Shown piece after piece: positions 24,232 through 32,236 of a DNA stretch of 64,000 nucleotides. The position numbers and the translations under genes were made by a program. A model generated the notes under the pieces. That model did not search any database. It was not told the DNA's origin and was given only the letters and a program-made list of their open reading frames with translations. This stretch comes from Flaviramulus sp. BrNp1-15 (lineage in GTDB: Bacteria; Bacteroidota; Bacteroidia; Flavobacteriales; Flavobacteriaceae), in contig NZ_CP092099.1 of assembly GCF_022259695.1 (NCBI RefSeq), positions 2,588,471-2,652,470 on the forward strand, read 5' to 3'. The first letter of the stretch is position 1. Each line of letters opens with the position of its first letter.

Positions 24232-25305
24232 GTGTCCAAAAAAAACAAATCAGCATTAGAAGAAAAAAAAGGTGTTTCTGTATCAGAAATAACTAATGCA
24301 ACTTCTATTAAATCAATTAAAGATAAACGCAAAGCGGAAATTGATACAGATTCGTTAACTAAATCTATTTTAAATAAAGATATTACAGCATTAAGTAGAG
24401 CCATTACACTTGTAGAAAGTAAAAACCCAAAACATTTAGATAAAGCCAACACGATTTTAAAAAACTGTTTACCTCATGCAAATAATTCCATACGAATAGG
24501 TATTACAGGAGTTCCAGGCGTTGGAAAAAGTACATTTATAGAAACTTTTGGTAAACACTTAACCTCTTTAGGAAAACGTGTTGCTGTTCTTGCTATAGAC
24601 CCTACCAGTTCTATTACAAAAGGGAGTATTCTGGGAGATAAAACCCGAATGGAAGATTTAGTAAAAGACGAAAATGCTTTTATTAGACCTTCGGCTTCTG
24701 GAGAATCTCTGGGAGGTGTTGCTCGTAAAACCAGAGAATCCATTATTTTATGTGAAGCTGCTGGTTTTGATGTAATTATTATAGAAACGGTGGGCGTGGG
24801 ACAAAGTGAAACCACCGTACACAGTATGGTAGATTTCTTTTTACTTTTAAAACTTGCTGGAGCTGGTGATGAACTACAAGGTATAAAACGTGGTATCATA
24901 GAAATGGCTGATGCTATTGCCATAAACAAAGCAGATGGTGATAACTTAAAACGTGCAAAACTAGCTAAAGTAGAATTTAATAGAGCGCTTCACCTCTACC
25001 CTGAAAAATCATCAGAATGGCAACCAAAAGTAACGGTTTGCAGTGCTATAAAAAATGAAGGTATTGATACTATTTGGGAGATTATTTTAGAATATATTGA
25101 CTTAACTTCTAATAATAATTACTTTAACCAAAAACGGAATGATCAAAATAAATATTGGCTTATTCAAACTATAGAAGAGCAATTAAAATCAGAATTTTTC
25201 AATACGCCAAAAATTAAAAAGGCATTATCTGAACAACTAAAACTTATTGAAAATAATAAAACAACTCCTTTTGCTGCCGCTGATTATCTTTTAAAATTGA
25301 AGTAG
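24232..25305 (+). CDS. meaB: methylmalonyl-CoA mutase-associated G-protein (MeaB/ArgK)
   Basis: This encodes 357 residues from a GTG start. The G3E-type GTPase motifs are visible: P-loop GITGVPGVGKSTFIE, VLAIDPTSSITKGSILGDKT, IIETVGVGQSE (switch/Walker B) and AINKADGDN (NKxD). MeaB protects and reloads the B12-dependent methylmalonyl-CoA mutase, so the organism probably has that enzyme, although the mutase genes are not in this window. The N-terminus is longer than usual by about 30 charged residues. Confidence 0.95.
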   Translation: MSKKNKSALEEKKGVSVSEITNATSIKSIKDKRKAEIDTDSLTKSILNKDITALSRAITLVESKNPKHLDKANTILKNCLPHANNSIRIGITGVPGVGKSTFIETFGKHLTSLGKRVAVLAIDPTSSITKGSILGDKTRMEDLVKDENAFIRPSASGESLGGVARKTRESIILCEAAGFDVIIIETVGVGQSETTVHSMVDFFLLLKLAGAGDELQGIKRGIIEMADAIAINKADGDNLKRAKLAKVEFNRALHLYPEKSSEWQPKVTVCSAIKNEGIDTIWEIILEYIDLTSNNNYFNQKRNDQNKYWLIQTIEEQLKSEFFNTPKIKKALSEQLKLIENNKTTPFAAADYLLKLK

Positions 25306-25315
25306 TTTTTTAATA

Positions 25316-25891
25316 CTATTTTAATTGAAATTTACTTTGTATGTACTTATCCAACCTATAAAATATATAACCTGAAAGCGCACCAAACAATGCTCCCGAA
25401 AGCACATCTAAAGGATAATGCACTCCAATATAAATTCTACTGTAACCCATAGCTGCAGCCCAAATAATCATAAAATAGATTAAATATTTATATTTTTCTT
25501 TTAGCATAAATCCCGTAAAAATAGCAACTGCCATAGAGTTTGATGCATGACCCGAGAAGTAACCAAATTTTCCGCCACAATAAGATTTTACTAATCGCAT
25601 AACGCTAAAAACTTCATCGTTATGGCAAGGTCTTGGACGCCTTACAAAAACGTTTTTAAACAAATTAGAAACCTGATCTGTGAACGTAATCATTAGTGCA
25701 ACTACTACTAATGTTAAAATAAACATTTTAGTATTTAACTTTCTATACATTAAGTACACAAGAATTGCATAAAAAGGAATCCAATTAAATTTTGTAGTGT
25801 AAAACATCCAGAAACTGTCCCAGGTTTCTGTACCTAAACTATTTAAATAAATGAATAATTCTTTATCTATCTCTACTAATTGGTCTAACAT
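25316..25891 (-). CDS. PAP2 family membrane phosphatase
   Basis: This encodes 191 residues with five or six membrane segments. The three phosphatase motifs are present: FKNVFVRRPRPCHN (KxxxxxxRP-type), YFSGHASNSMAVA (SGH) and SRIYIGVHYPLDVLSGALFG (SRxxxxxHxxxD). These enzymes dephosphorylate lipid phosphates such as undecaprenyl diphosphate or phosphatidate outside the membrane. A 75-residue acidic protein gene lies 10 bp upstream and a MATE transporter gene precedes that, so the three probably form one operon. Confidence 0.93.
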   Translation of the reverse strand: MLDQLVEIDKELFIYLNSLGTETWDSFWMFYTTKFNWIPFYAILVYLMYRKLNTKMFILTLVVVALMITFTDQVSNLFKNVFVRRPRPCHNDEVFSVMRLVKSYCGGKFGYFSGHASNSMAVAIFTGFMLKEKYKYLIYFMIIWAAAMGYSRIYIGVHYPLDVLSGALFGALSGYIFYRLDKYIQSKFQLK

Positions 25892-25901
25892 GATTTACGC
25901 T

Positions 25902-26129
25902 TTATTCATCATACTTTGCTATTTCAGCATCATAAAACTCTGTTGCTTCTTTTATAGCGTTTTCTGTTTCTGTCTCTAGTTCCTTTTGGTCGTCAGCATC
26001 AAAATCTTCAAACCATTCCACTTCATCATTTTCAAGATTAATAATAAATCTGGGAAACTCTGTATGAATTACAAAAATAGCATTTGGGTATTCTGTATTA
26101 TCGCCTAATATAAATTTTGGAAGTGTCAT
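25902..26129 (-). CDS. small acidic conserved hypothetical protein
   Basis: This encodes 75 residues. It has LPKFILGDNTEYPNAIFVIH followed by TEFPRFIINLENDEVEWFED and a very acidic helical C-terminus (DQKELETETENAIKEATEFY). No signal peptide or membrane helix is seen, so it is cytoplasmic. It sits 6 bp after the MATE gene and 10 bp before the PAP2 gene, which supports expression. The family is not recognised beyond being a plausible small conserved protein of Bacteroidota. Confidence 0.75.
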   Translation of the reverse strand: MTLPKFILGDNTEYPNAIFVIHTEFPRFIINLENDEVEWFEDFDADDQKELETETENAIKEATEFYDAEIAKYDE

Positions 26130-26135
26130 TTATAA

Positions 26136-27515
26136 TTATTTATTATTTGACAAAATTAACTTTTTAGTTAGATAATTAAATCGAATATACAATAAAATAG
26201 CAGCTGTGGTTAATCCTGCTAACAAACCTAACCAAATGCCGAAGCTACCATATGCACTTTCTTTTCCTAAAAACCAGCTAATTGGAAAACCTACTAACCA
26301 ATATGAAATAAAAGTGATAATAGTAGGTATTTTAACATCTTGCAATCCTCTAAGCGCACCTAAAACTAACACTTGAATGCTATCACTAATTTGAAAAATT
26401 GCAGCAGCAATTAATAGTTTAGATGCAATACTTACTACTTCAGTATTATCTAGTATGTTTTTAACATCATCATAATCTACATAAATTTTTGGTAATTGAT
26501 TATGAAATAAGAAGAACAGAATAGCAAATGCAACAGCAAACAAAATTCCCATTAAAAATAAAGAAAAAGCTATTCGGCGTAACTCAGAGTAAGCCTTCAA
26601 TCCTTTTTGGTTACCAACTCTAATCATAGATGCAACACTTAAACCCATAGCGACCATAAATGTCATAGACGATAAATTTAACGCAATTTGATTTGCTGCT
26701 TGCGGATTTTTACCCAATAAGCCACTTAACCAAATAGCTGCTGTAAATATGGCAACTTCAAAAAACATTTGCATAGCGCTTGGTGCACCTAAATTGATGA
26801 TTTTTTTAATCATTAATTTATCTAATACAAAAAATTTAATATGGGTTACAAAAGCTTTTGATTTTTCTTTACCTCTAAGTAAGATCCATAAATAACCGAC
26901 CATGACAATTCTAGAAATTAAAGTTCCGTAAGCAGCACCTACAATTCCCAATTCAGGAAAACCAAACTTTCCAAAAATCAACAGATAATTAAGTATAATA
27001 TTAATAATATTGGCCACAATAGTAGCGTACATAGGGTATCTAGTCATAGATAGTCCATCGCTAAATTGTTTAAACCCTTGAAAAATAATTAGTGGAATTA
27101 AAGAAACTGCAACCAAATCTAAATACGGAATTGCTAATTCTACAACCTCAACTGGTTGTTTCATAAAATACATTAATGGTTTTGCGAAAAATACCATTAA
27201 AAAAAGTAGAACGCCTAAAACTGTACATAAAAACAAACCATTTTTAAAAGATGATTTTCCCTTAACAAAATTCCCCTCAGAATCTGCTTCGGCAATAAGA
27301 GGTGTAATAGCTGTTGAAAAACCAATACCTAAAGACATGGCGATAAACATAAAGCTATTGCCTAAAGAAACAGCAGCTAATTCTGCAGTTCCCAGTTGCC
27401 CCACCATAATATTATCTACAAAACTCACAAAAGTATGCCCTAACATACCCAATATTACAGGTGAAGCTAATTGCCAATTATATTTAAATTCTTTTGTGTA
27501 ATCCCTTAATTGCAT
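26136..27515 (-). CDS. MATE family efflux transporter
   Basis: This encodes 459 residues with twelve predicted membrane helices in two halves, each with the MATE core: LASPVILGMLGHTFVSFVDN, IMVGQLGTAELAAVSLGNS, and in the second half INLGAPSAMQMFFEVAIFTA, with LGALRGLQDVKIPTIITF. MATE proteins export cationic drugs or metabolites using Na+ or H+ gradients; the substrate cannot be read from the sequence. It is probably the first gene of an operon with the 75-residue and PAP2 genes, and it diverges from the region holding an orphan terminator at 27756-27786. Confidence 0.94.
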   Translation of the reverse strand: MQLRDYTKEFKYNWQLASPVILGMLGHTFVSFVDNIMVGQLGTAELAAVSLGNSFMFIAMSLGIGFSTAITPLIAEADSEGNFVKGKSSFKNGLFLCTVLGVLLFLMVFFAKPLMYFMKQPVEVVELAIPYLDLVAVSLIPLIIFQGFKQFSDGLSMTRYPMYATIVANIINIILNYLLIFGKFGFPELGIVGAAYGTLISRIVMVGYLWILLRGKEKSKAFVTHIKFFVLDKLMIKKIINLGAPSAMQMFFEVAIFTAAIWLSGLLGKNPQAANQIALNLSSMTFMVAMGLSVASMIRVGNQKGLKAYSELRRIAFSLFLMGILFAVAFAILFFLFHNQLPKIYVDYDDVKNILDNTEVVSIASKLLIAAAIFQISDSIQVLVLGALRGLQDVKIPTIITFISYWLVGFPISWFLGKESAYGSFGIWLGLLAGLTTAAILLYIRFNYLTKKLILSNNK

Positions 27516-27755
27516 CTGGCAAAAATAAACTTTTAAGCCTCGTTTTAAACAATTTCGCCATATTCTTATACAATTTTTTCAAAATTAACAAATGTTAATA
27601 ATTATATGAAAATTCCAACAAAATTGAAGGAATTTTTTTATATATTAGCTATGCTTTAGTTAGCTATCTCTCTAAAATTAGTAGCATATTAGGAACATTT
27701 AGCTTTTATTTTAAAGGGATTTAAAAATATTTTGCTTTTAGTTTCGAATATTTTT

Positions 27756-27786
27756 AAGGAGGAAAAGCTATTTTCCTCCTTTTTTT
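27756..27786 (+). terminator. strong plus-strand terminator without an annotated upstream gene
   Basis: A perfect 11-bp stem, AAGGAGGAAAA (27756-27766) / TTTTCCTCCTT (27771-27781), with the loop GCTA, is followed by a T-run to 27786. The minus strand has no T-run after the stem, so it is specific for plus-strand transcription. Confidence 0.8.
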
Positions 27787-27808
27787 GATTTTTAAAGTAA
27801 CTTCAAAT

Positions 27809-27824
27809 AATGATATATATCATT
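27809..27824. promoter_or_regulatory. 16-bp perfect palindrome, possible operator
   Basis: AATGATATATATCATT is perfectly self-complementary and lies 58 bp before the small membrane protein gene at 27883. It could be a homodimeric repressor site. Confidence 0.35.
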
Positions 27825-27882
27825 TAGCATAACCATTATGTAATGTACTTTTAGTAATGATAATTCTAAAAATCATATTACA

Positions 27883-28206
27883 ATGTCTAGTGTTAAAAAG
27901 AGTAAAAACAAAATAACCTATTGGGTTTTATTGATTTTATCTGTAATTGTTGGTTTTATCTTTTATGGTATTTTACAAGACAATTTTAGTTTACAATTCC
28001 TAATTTTTTTCTCGGGTGTTCCTTTCTTATTATTTATAATTGGATGCTTTGGGTTATTGTGGCCAAAGCTTAAACCCGAAGGAGATGAAGTTTATATTAG
28101 TCATGCGTTGCTAATAGGCTTACTTTTTATTATTCTGTTCTTTATTCATACTTGGGTTGTTTTACCTCGTATTTGTCCAGATTTTGGGTCATGTCTTGGA
28201 GTTTGA
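27883..28206 (+). CDS. small hypothetical membrane protein
   Basis: This encodes 107 residues with three predicted membrane helices: about residues 12-30 (WVLLILSVIVGFIFYGIL), 37-58 (FLIFFSGVPFLLFIIGCFGL) and 76-96 (LLIGLLFIILFFIHTWVV). The C-terminus has two Cys (PRICPDFGSCLG) that may form a disulfide outside the membrane. No family was recognised. It is a single gene with a palindrome upstream. Confidence 0.75.
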   Translation: MSSVKKSKNKITYWVLLILSVIVGFIFYGILQDNFSLQFLIFFSGVPFLLFIIGCFGLLWPKLKPEGDEVYISHALLIGLLFIILFFIHTWVVLPRICPDFGSCLGV

Positions 28207-28258
28207 TTTCTGATTAAATTATTATTAGTCAGATTCAAAGAACAAAGAAAGATTATTA

Positions 28259-29200
28259 CTATAAAGATTTAGCAATATGTTTAGCCTCTTCAAACTCACG
28301 CATCATGTCATCAACTATTACAGCAGTAGGTTTTATATCATGAATTAATCCAGATATTTGCCCAATTTCTAATTCTCCTTCATCTAAATCACCTTCAAAC
28401 ATACCTAGTTTTGCTCGAGCTCGCCCTAATAATTCTTTAAGTTGTTCTGGTGAAGGAGCTGTTTTATAAAGCTCTTGAATATCATTATAAAACTTGTTTT
28501 TTATTAATCTTACTGGTGCTAATTCTTTTAAAGTTAATTGGGTATCTCCTTCTTTGGCATCTACAACTACCTGTTTAAAAGCTTGATGTGCAGAACTTTC
28601 TTCACTCGCTACAAATCTGCTTCCTACTTGTACGCCATCTGCTCCAAGAATCATTGTAGCTAACATCGCTTTTCCTGTGGCAATACCTCCTGCAGCAATT
28701 AGCGGAATGTGTATATGTTCTTTTACCATAGGTATTAAAGTAAGCGTAGTGGTTTCATCTCTTCCGTTATGTCCCCCAGCTTCAAAACCTTCAGCTACAA
28801 CACCATCAACACCAGCTTCTTGAGCTTTTAAAGCAAACTTAACACTGCTTACCACATGAACCACGGTTATACCTTTTTCCTGTAACCATTTGGTCCAAAT
28901 TTTAGGATTTCCTGCAGAAGTGAATACTATTTTCACATCCTCCTCAACTATAATATCCATAATTTCCTGAATATTGGGATATAGCATAGGCACATTTACA
29001 CCAAAAGGTTTATCAGTAACTTTTTTACATTTTTGGATATGTTCTCGAAGAACTTCAGGATACATACTTCCTGCACCTAAAAGTCCTAAAACACCTGCAT
29101 TACTTGCTGCAGAAGCTAATCGCCAGCCACTATTCCAAACCATTCCTGCTTGAATAATTGGATATTTTATATTGAATAACTCTGTAATTCTATTTGGCAT
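28259..29200 (-). CDS. nitronate monooxygenase / FabK-like FMN enzyme
   Basis: This encodes 313 residues with a TIM-barrel fold binding FMN. Motifs are KYPIIQAGMVWNSGWRLASA, VVAEGFEAGGHNGRDETTT, PLIAAGGIATGKAMLA and LGADGVQVGSRFVAS. It matches the 2-nitropropane dioxygenase (NMO) family, which includes nitronate monooxygenases and the enoyl-ACP reductase FabK; the length and GGHNGRDE motif fit both, so the substrate remains open. It lies 9 bp after the mnmA stop, in an operon with it. Confidence 0.9.
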   Translation of the reverse strand: MPNRITELFNIKYPIIQAGMVWNSGWRLASAASNAGVLGLLGAGSMYPEVLREHIQKCKKVTDKPFGVNVPMLYPNIQEIMDIIVEEDVKIVFTSAGNPKIWTKWLQEKGITVVHVVSSVKFALKAQEAGVDGVVAEGFEAGGHNGRDETTTLTLIPMVKEHIHIPLIAAGGIATGKAMLATMILGADGVQVGSRFVASEESSAHQAFKQVVVDAKEGDTQLTLKELAPVRLIKNKFYNDIQELYKTAPSPEQLKELLGRARAKLGMFEGDLDEGELEIGQISGLIHDIKPTAVIVDDMMREFEEAKHIAKSL

Positions 29201-29209
29201 AAATTTTTA

Positions 29210-30397
29210 TTATGAAATGACTCCAGAACCTAATAATTCATCGTCTTTGTACCAAGCAACAAATTGACCTTCGGTTATCGCAGACTGAAATTCTTCAAAT
29301 TCTACATATAAACCACTACCCACTTTATGCAATGTAGCATTTTCTAAAGCTTGTCTGTAACGAATTCTAGCTTTAACCTGCATAGTTTCGTCTGTATTTA
29401 AAGCCAAGTCTTCACGAACCCAGTGTAATTCTTCATTAGAAACAAATAAAGCCTTTTTAAATAAACCAGGATGCTCTTTACCTTGCCCCGTGTAAATTAC
29501 ATTTTCTTCAACATCGGTATCAATTACAAATAATGGCTCTACGGTTCCACCAACCGCTAAACCTTTTCTTTGGCCTTTAGTGAAATAATGCGCGCCTTGA
29601 TGTTTACCAACTATTTTACCATAATCAACTTTGTAATCAATTTTTCGAGATAAGAATTTCAGCTTTTCTTCTTCTGAATCAAAATGTGGTTGAACTTCAT
29701 TAAATATATCTTGTTCCTTAGGAATTTCAACAATAACACCTTCTTTTGGTTTAAGTTGCTGTTGAAGAAAGTCTGGTAACTTTACTTTCCCAATAAAACA
29801 AAGTCCTTGAGAATCTTTTTTATCGGCTGTTGTTAAACCAATTTCTGAAGCTATTTGTCTTACTTCTGGTTTTGTTAATTCACCTATAGGAAATAAAGAT
29901 TTTGCTAATTGCGCTTGTGATAATTGACATAAAAAATAAGATTGATCTTTATTACCATCTATACCTGCTAACAATTGATAAATGTCTTTCCCATTTTTTT
30001 GAATAGTTCCTTTTCTGCAATAGTGTCCTGTAGCAACATAATCTGCTCCTAGATCTAGAGCTATTTTCATAAAAACATCAAACTTTATTTCTCTATTACA
30101 AAGCACATCTGGATTTGGTGTTCTTCCTTTTTCATATTCATTGAACATATAATCAACAATTCGTTCTTTATATTGCTCACTTAAATCTACAGTTTGAAAA
30201 GGGATACCTAATTTTTCTGCAACAAGCATGGCATCATTACTATCATCTAACCACGGACATTCATTAGATATAGTCACAGAATCATCATGCCAGTTTTTCA
30301 TAAACAAACCAATAACCTCATACCCTTGCTGCTTTAACAAATATGCAGCAACACTAGAGTCTACGCCTCCAGAAAGCCCAATAATAACGCGTTTCAT
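29210..30397 (-). CDS. mnmA: tRNA-specific 2-thiouridylase
   Basis: Starting at the ATG ending at 30397 the protein has 395 residues. The further-upstream TTG (30418) overlaps the promoter box and is not the start. The PP-loop is [15 protein letters not shown]. Both catalytic cysteines are present, in [12 protein letters not shown] and [14 protein letters not shown]. Further motifs are [23 protein letters not shown] and [14 protein letters not shown]. MnmA thiolates U34 of Lys, Glu and Gln tRNAs with sulfur delivered by a relay. It is followed by the nitronate monooxygenase gene 9 bp later. Confidence 0.96.
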   Translation of the reverse strand: MKRVIIGLSGGVDSSVAAYLLKQQGYEVIGLFMKNWHDDSVTISNECPWLDDSNDAMLVAEKLGIPFQTVDLSEQYKERIVDYMFNEYEKGRTPNPDVLCNREIKFDVFMKIALDLGADYVATGHYCRKGTIQKNGKDIYQLLAGIDGNKDQSYFLCQLSQAQLAKSLFPIGELTKPEVRQIASEIGLTTADKKDSQGLCFIGKVKLPDFLQQQLKPKEGVIVEIPKEQDIFNEVQPHFDSEEEKLKFLSRKIDYKVDYGKIVGKHQGAHYFTKGQRKGLAVGGTVEPLFVIDTDVEENVIYTGQGKEHPGLFKKALFVSNEELHWVREDLALNTDETMQVKARIRYRQALENATLHKVGSGLYVEFEEFQSAITEGQFVAWYKDDELLGSGVIS

Positions 30398-30415
30398 TTT
30401 AATAAAATTAGTGTA

Positions 30416-30423
30416 CAAAGATA
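30416..30423 (-). promoter_or_regulatory. -7 box TATCTTTG for mnmA
   Basis: Read on the minus strand, TATCTTTG matches TAnnTTTG perfectly, 18 bp before the mnmA ATG. This places the transcript start near 30409 and settles the start codon at 30397. Confidence 0.5.
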
Positions 30424-30501
30424 CATATAATTACAAGATTTCATATAAATCTGTAGACTCGAAATCATAGGTAAAATAATATTTTGTTTACTTATTTTAA
30501 A

Positions 30502-30540
30502 AAAAACTTAAACAAAATTTGGTTTTTTGTTTAAGTTTTT
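30502..30540. repeat. 16-bp perfect inverted repeat overlapping the fasciclin gene promoter
   Basis: AAAAACTTAAACAAAA (30502-30517) is followed by a 7-base gap, then TTTTGTTTAAGTTTTT (30525-30540). The repeat ends 2 bp before the -7 box TACTTTTG and covers the -33 region. It lies between the divergent mnmA and fasciclin genes, so it is not the terminator of either and is more likely an operator. Confidence 0.55.
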
Positions 30541-30550
30541 TATACTTTTG
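30518..30550 (+). promoter_or_regulatory. promoter of the fasciclin lipoprotein gene (TTTG-N21-TACTTTTG)
   Basis: TTTG (30518-30521) is followed after 21 bp by TACTTTTG (30543-30550), a perfect match to the flavobacterial consensus. The transcript start would be near 30556, giving a leader of about 20 bases before the ATG at 30576. An inverted repeat occupies the spacer. Confidence 0.65.
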
Positions 30551-30575
30551 TTAAACAAATTTAAAAACCTTTAAA

Positions 30576-31973
30576 ATGAAAACATTAACAGCTTTAACAA
30601 AAACTTTATTACTAGTTATGATGGTATCACTATCATTATCTTGTAATAATGATGATGACAACACAGTAATTGTTGATCCAGGACCAACAAATTCTATTGT
30701 AGAACTTGCACAAGCAACACCTCAATTATCAAGCTTAGTATCTGCTTTAGTAAAGTATCCTGACCTTGTAACCCTTTTAAGCGAAAGTGGAACTTACACC
30801 GTTTTTGCACCAGATAATGATGCGTTTGCTGCACTATTAACTGCCATTGGACAAACTTCTATCGATGATATTCCAGAAGATGTATTAAAGAATGTTTTAC
30901 AATATCACGTATTTACAGCAGCTGCCGTAGAAGCTAGTGCTGTTACTACTGGCCCAATCACTATGGCTAATGGTGAAGAAGCAAATTTAGTTGCTGATAG
31001 TAATGGAGTTTCTATTAGTGGTGCAACAGTTACTACAGCCGATGTAGAGGGAACAAACGGTATTGTTCATATTATTGATAGTGTTATAGTTCCACCTTCT
31101 ATATTACCAATAGTTGGTACTATTGTAGCTCCTGCTTATTTTAACAAAGATTTTACAACGCTTATAGCAGCGGTTCAAGCTGCTAATACAGACATCTTAG
31201 GACTACTTTTAGGGAATGGTCCTAGTGATGAAGGATTAACTTTATTTGCTCCAACTAATGCTGCTTTTGAAGCTGCTGGAATTACAGATGTAAATGGAGC
31301 TGACGCTGTTTTAGCATATCATGTTGTTGATGGAACAGTTATGGCTTCAATGCTACCGTCTACAACAGGTGCTGCTGCTGGTGTACCTACATTGGGAGGT
31401 GAAAATATTTATATAACAAATGCTGGTGGAGATGTTTCAATAAATGGAACAACTACAGTTGTAGCAACCGACATAGTTGGTTCTAATGGTGTAGTTCATG
31501 TTATTGATAGAACTTTATTACCACCAACGCAAACAATAAACGAAATAGTAGGTGATTTTGCTGGTGGTGATCCAGCTGAATTTACATTGTTGGCAGCTGC
31601 TTTAGCTAGAGCTGGTTTAGCAGACTTTTTTGCGGGTGATGGTCCATACACAGTTTTCGCGCCTGTAGATGCTGCTTTTGAAGCTGCTGGCTTAGATTTA
31701 GCAACAATAAATGGTGCAGAACCTTCAGTTGTTGCAGGAATACTAACACATCATGTAGTTCAAGCAAATGTAAATGTATTTTCAACAGATTTAGTTGATG
31801 GTAATGTAACTATGTTAAACGAGCAAGATGTTACCATTAGTTTAGGTGATCTAACTGTTCAAGACGCTTCAGGATCTGATCCTGCCGCAGGTTTAGTACC
31901 AAGCCTATTAAATGTTTTAGCAACCAACGGTGTTGTGCATGTAATAGATAAAGTTTTACTACCTAGTGAATAA
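30576..31973 (+). CDS. lipoprotein with three fasciclin domains
   Basis: This encodes 465 residues. The lipobox SLSLSC gives Cys23, followed by an acidic NNDDDN stretch as in surface-exposed Bacteroidota lipoproteins. Three fasciclin (FAS1) domains lie at about 36-172, 185-315 and 320-462. Each has the H1 type motif (YTVFAPDNDAFAAL, LTLFAPTNAAFEAAG, YTVFAPVDAAFEAAG) and the H2 type motif ending in NGIVHIID, NGVVHVID and NGVVHVID. FAS1 domains mediate adhesion or matrix binding. A strong promoter with an inverted repeat precedes it, and an unusual folded RNA candidate follows. Confidence 0.95.
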   Translation: MKTLTALTKTLLLVMMVSLSLSCNNDDDNTVIVDPGPTNSIVELAQATPQLSSLVSALVKYPDLVTLLSESGTYTVFAPDNDAFAALLTAIGQTSIDDIPEDVLKNVLQYHVFTAAAVEASAVTTGPITMANGEEANLVADSNGVSISGATVTTADVEGTNGIVHIIDSVIVPPSILPIVGTIVAPAYFNKDFTTLIAAVQAANTDILGLLLGNGPSDEGLTLFAPTNAAFEAAGITDVNGADAVLAYHVVDGTVMASMLPSTTGAAAGVPTLGGENIYITNAGGDVSINGTTTVVATDIVGSNGVVHVIDRTLLPPTQTINEIVGDFAGGDPAEFTLLAAALARAGLADFFAGDGPYTVFAPVDAAFEAAGLDLATINGAEPSVVAGILTHHVVQANVNVFSTDLVDGNVTMLNEQDVTISLGDLTVQDASGSDPAAGLVPSLLNVLATNGVVHVIDKVLLPSE

Positions 31974-31984
31974 ATAATTAAAAA

Positions 31985-32116
31985 AACAGCGGCATAAATA
32001 ACATGGTGGTTCAAGCAACTTTAAACGATACATACAATTTACAGGGCATTATCGCTGTTGATGTAATATAAAAATTGTATAACCAAAAACTATCTTTAAA
32101 GTTGCGACCCCACCAT
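31985..32116 (+). ncRNA. candidate structured RNA with nested stem and pseudoknot (unrecognised)
   Basis: Nested complementary segments are present: ATGGTGG (32003-32009) with CCACCAT (32110-32116); GCAACTTTAAA (32015-32025) with TTTAAAGTTGC (32095-32105); GATA (32027-32030) with TATC (32091-32094); and ATACAATTT (32032-32040) with AAATTGTAT (32072-32080). In addition AACAGCG (31985-31991) can pair with CGCTGTT (32053-32059), which lies in the loop, forming a pseudoknot. The segment starts 12 bp after the fasciclin stop; a terminator follows at 32209-32236. It may be a 3' UTR element, a separate small RNA, or a decayed inverted-repeat element. I do not recognise a known RNA class. The strand is assumed from the terminator. 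Confidence 0.5.
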
Positions 32117-32208
32117 AAACATGATTTTAGATTATACTTAATAATAGTTAGTTTGGTTTGTTGATTGTAGGCAATATAGTTCGACTAAAAATTGTCTATG
32201 AAAAAGGG

Positions 32209-32236
32209 CTCCTTAAGAAATTAAGGAGTTTTTTTT
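32209..32236 (+). terminator. rho-independent terminator with GAAA loop
   Basis: The perfect stem CTCCTTAA (32209-32216) / TTAAGGAG (32221-32228) closes a GAAA tetraloop and is followed by eight T. It would end plus-strand transcription from the fasciclin gene and RNA candidate. Its right arm overlaps the stop codon of the minus-strand YwqK-like gene. Confidence 0.85.

Larger units (their letters stand above)
27516..27882. other. 367-bp intergenic region without a recognised gene
   Basis: The region holds the upstream side of the MATE gene, a plus-strand terminator (27756-27786) that serves no annotated plus-strand gene, and a 16-bp palindrome (27809-27824). A 17-codon frame starting at 27606 (MKIPTKLKEFFYILAML) has no clear ribosome binding site. 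A small RNA or a leader peptide transcript ending at the terminator is possible. No tRNA or known riboswitch was recognised. Confidence 0.5.

Noticed and set aside
28209-28234. Hairpin TCTGATTA...TAGTCAGA between convergent genes as a terminator
   Set aside because: The stem has a mismatch/wobble, is AT-rich and lacks a T-run on either strand.
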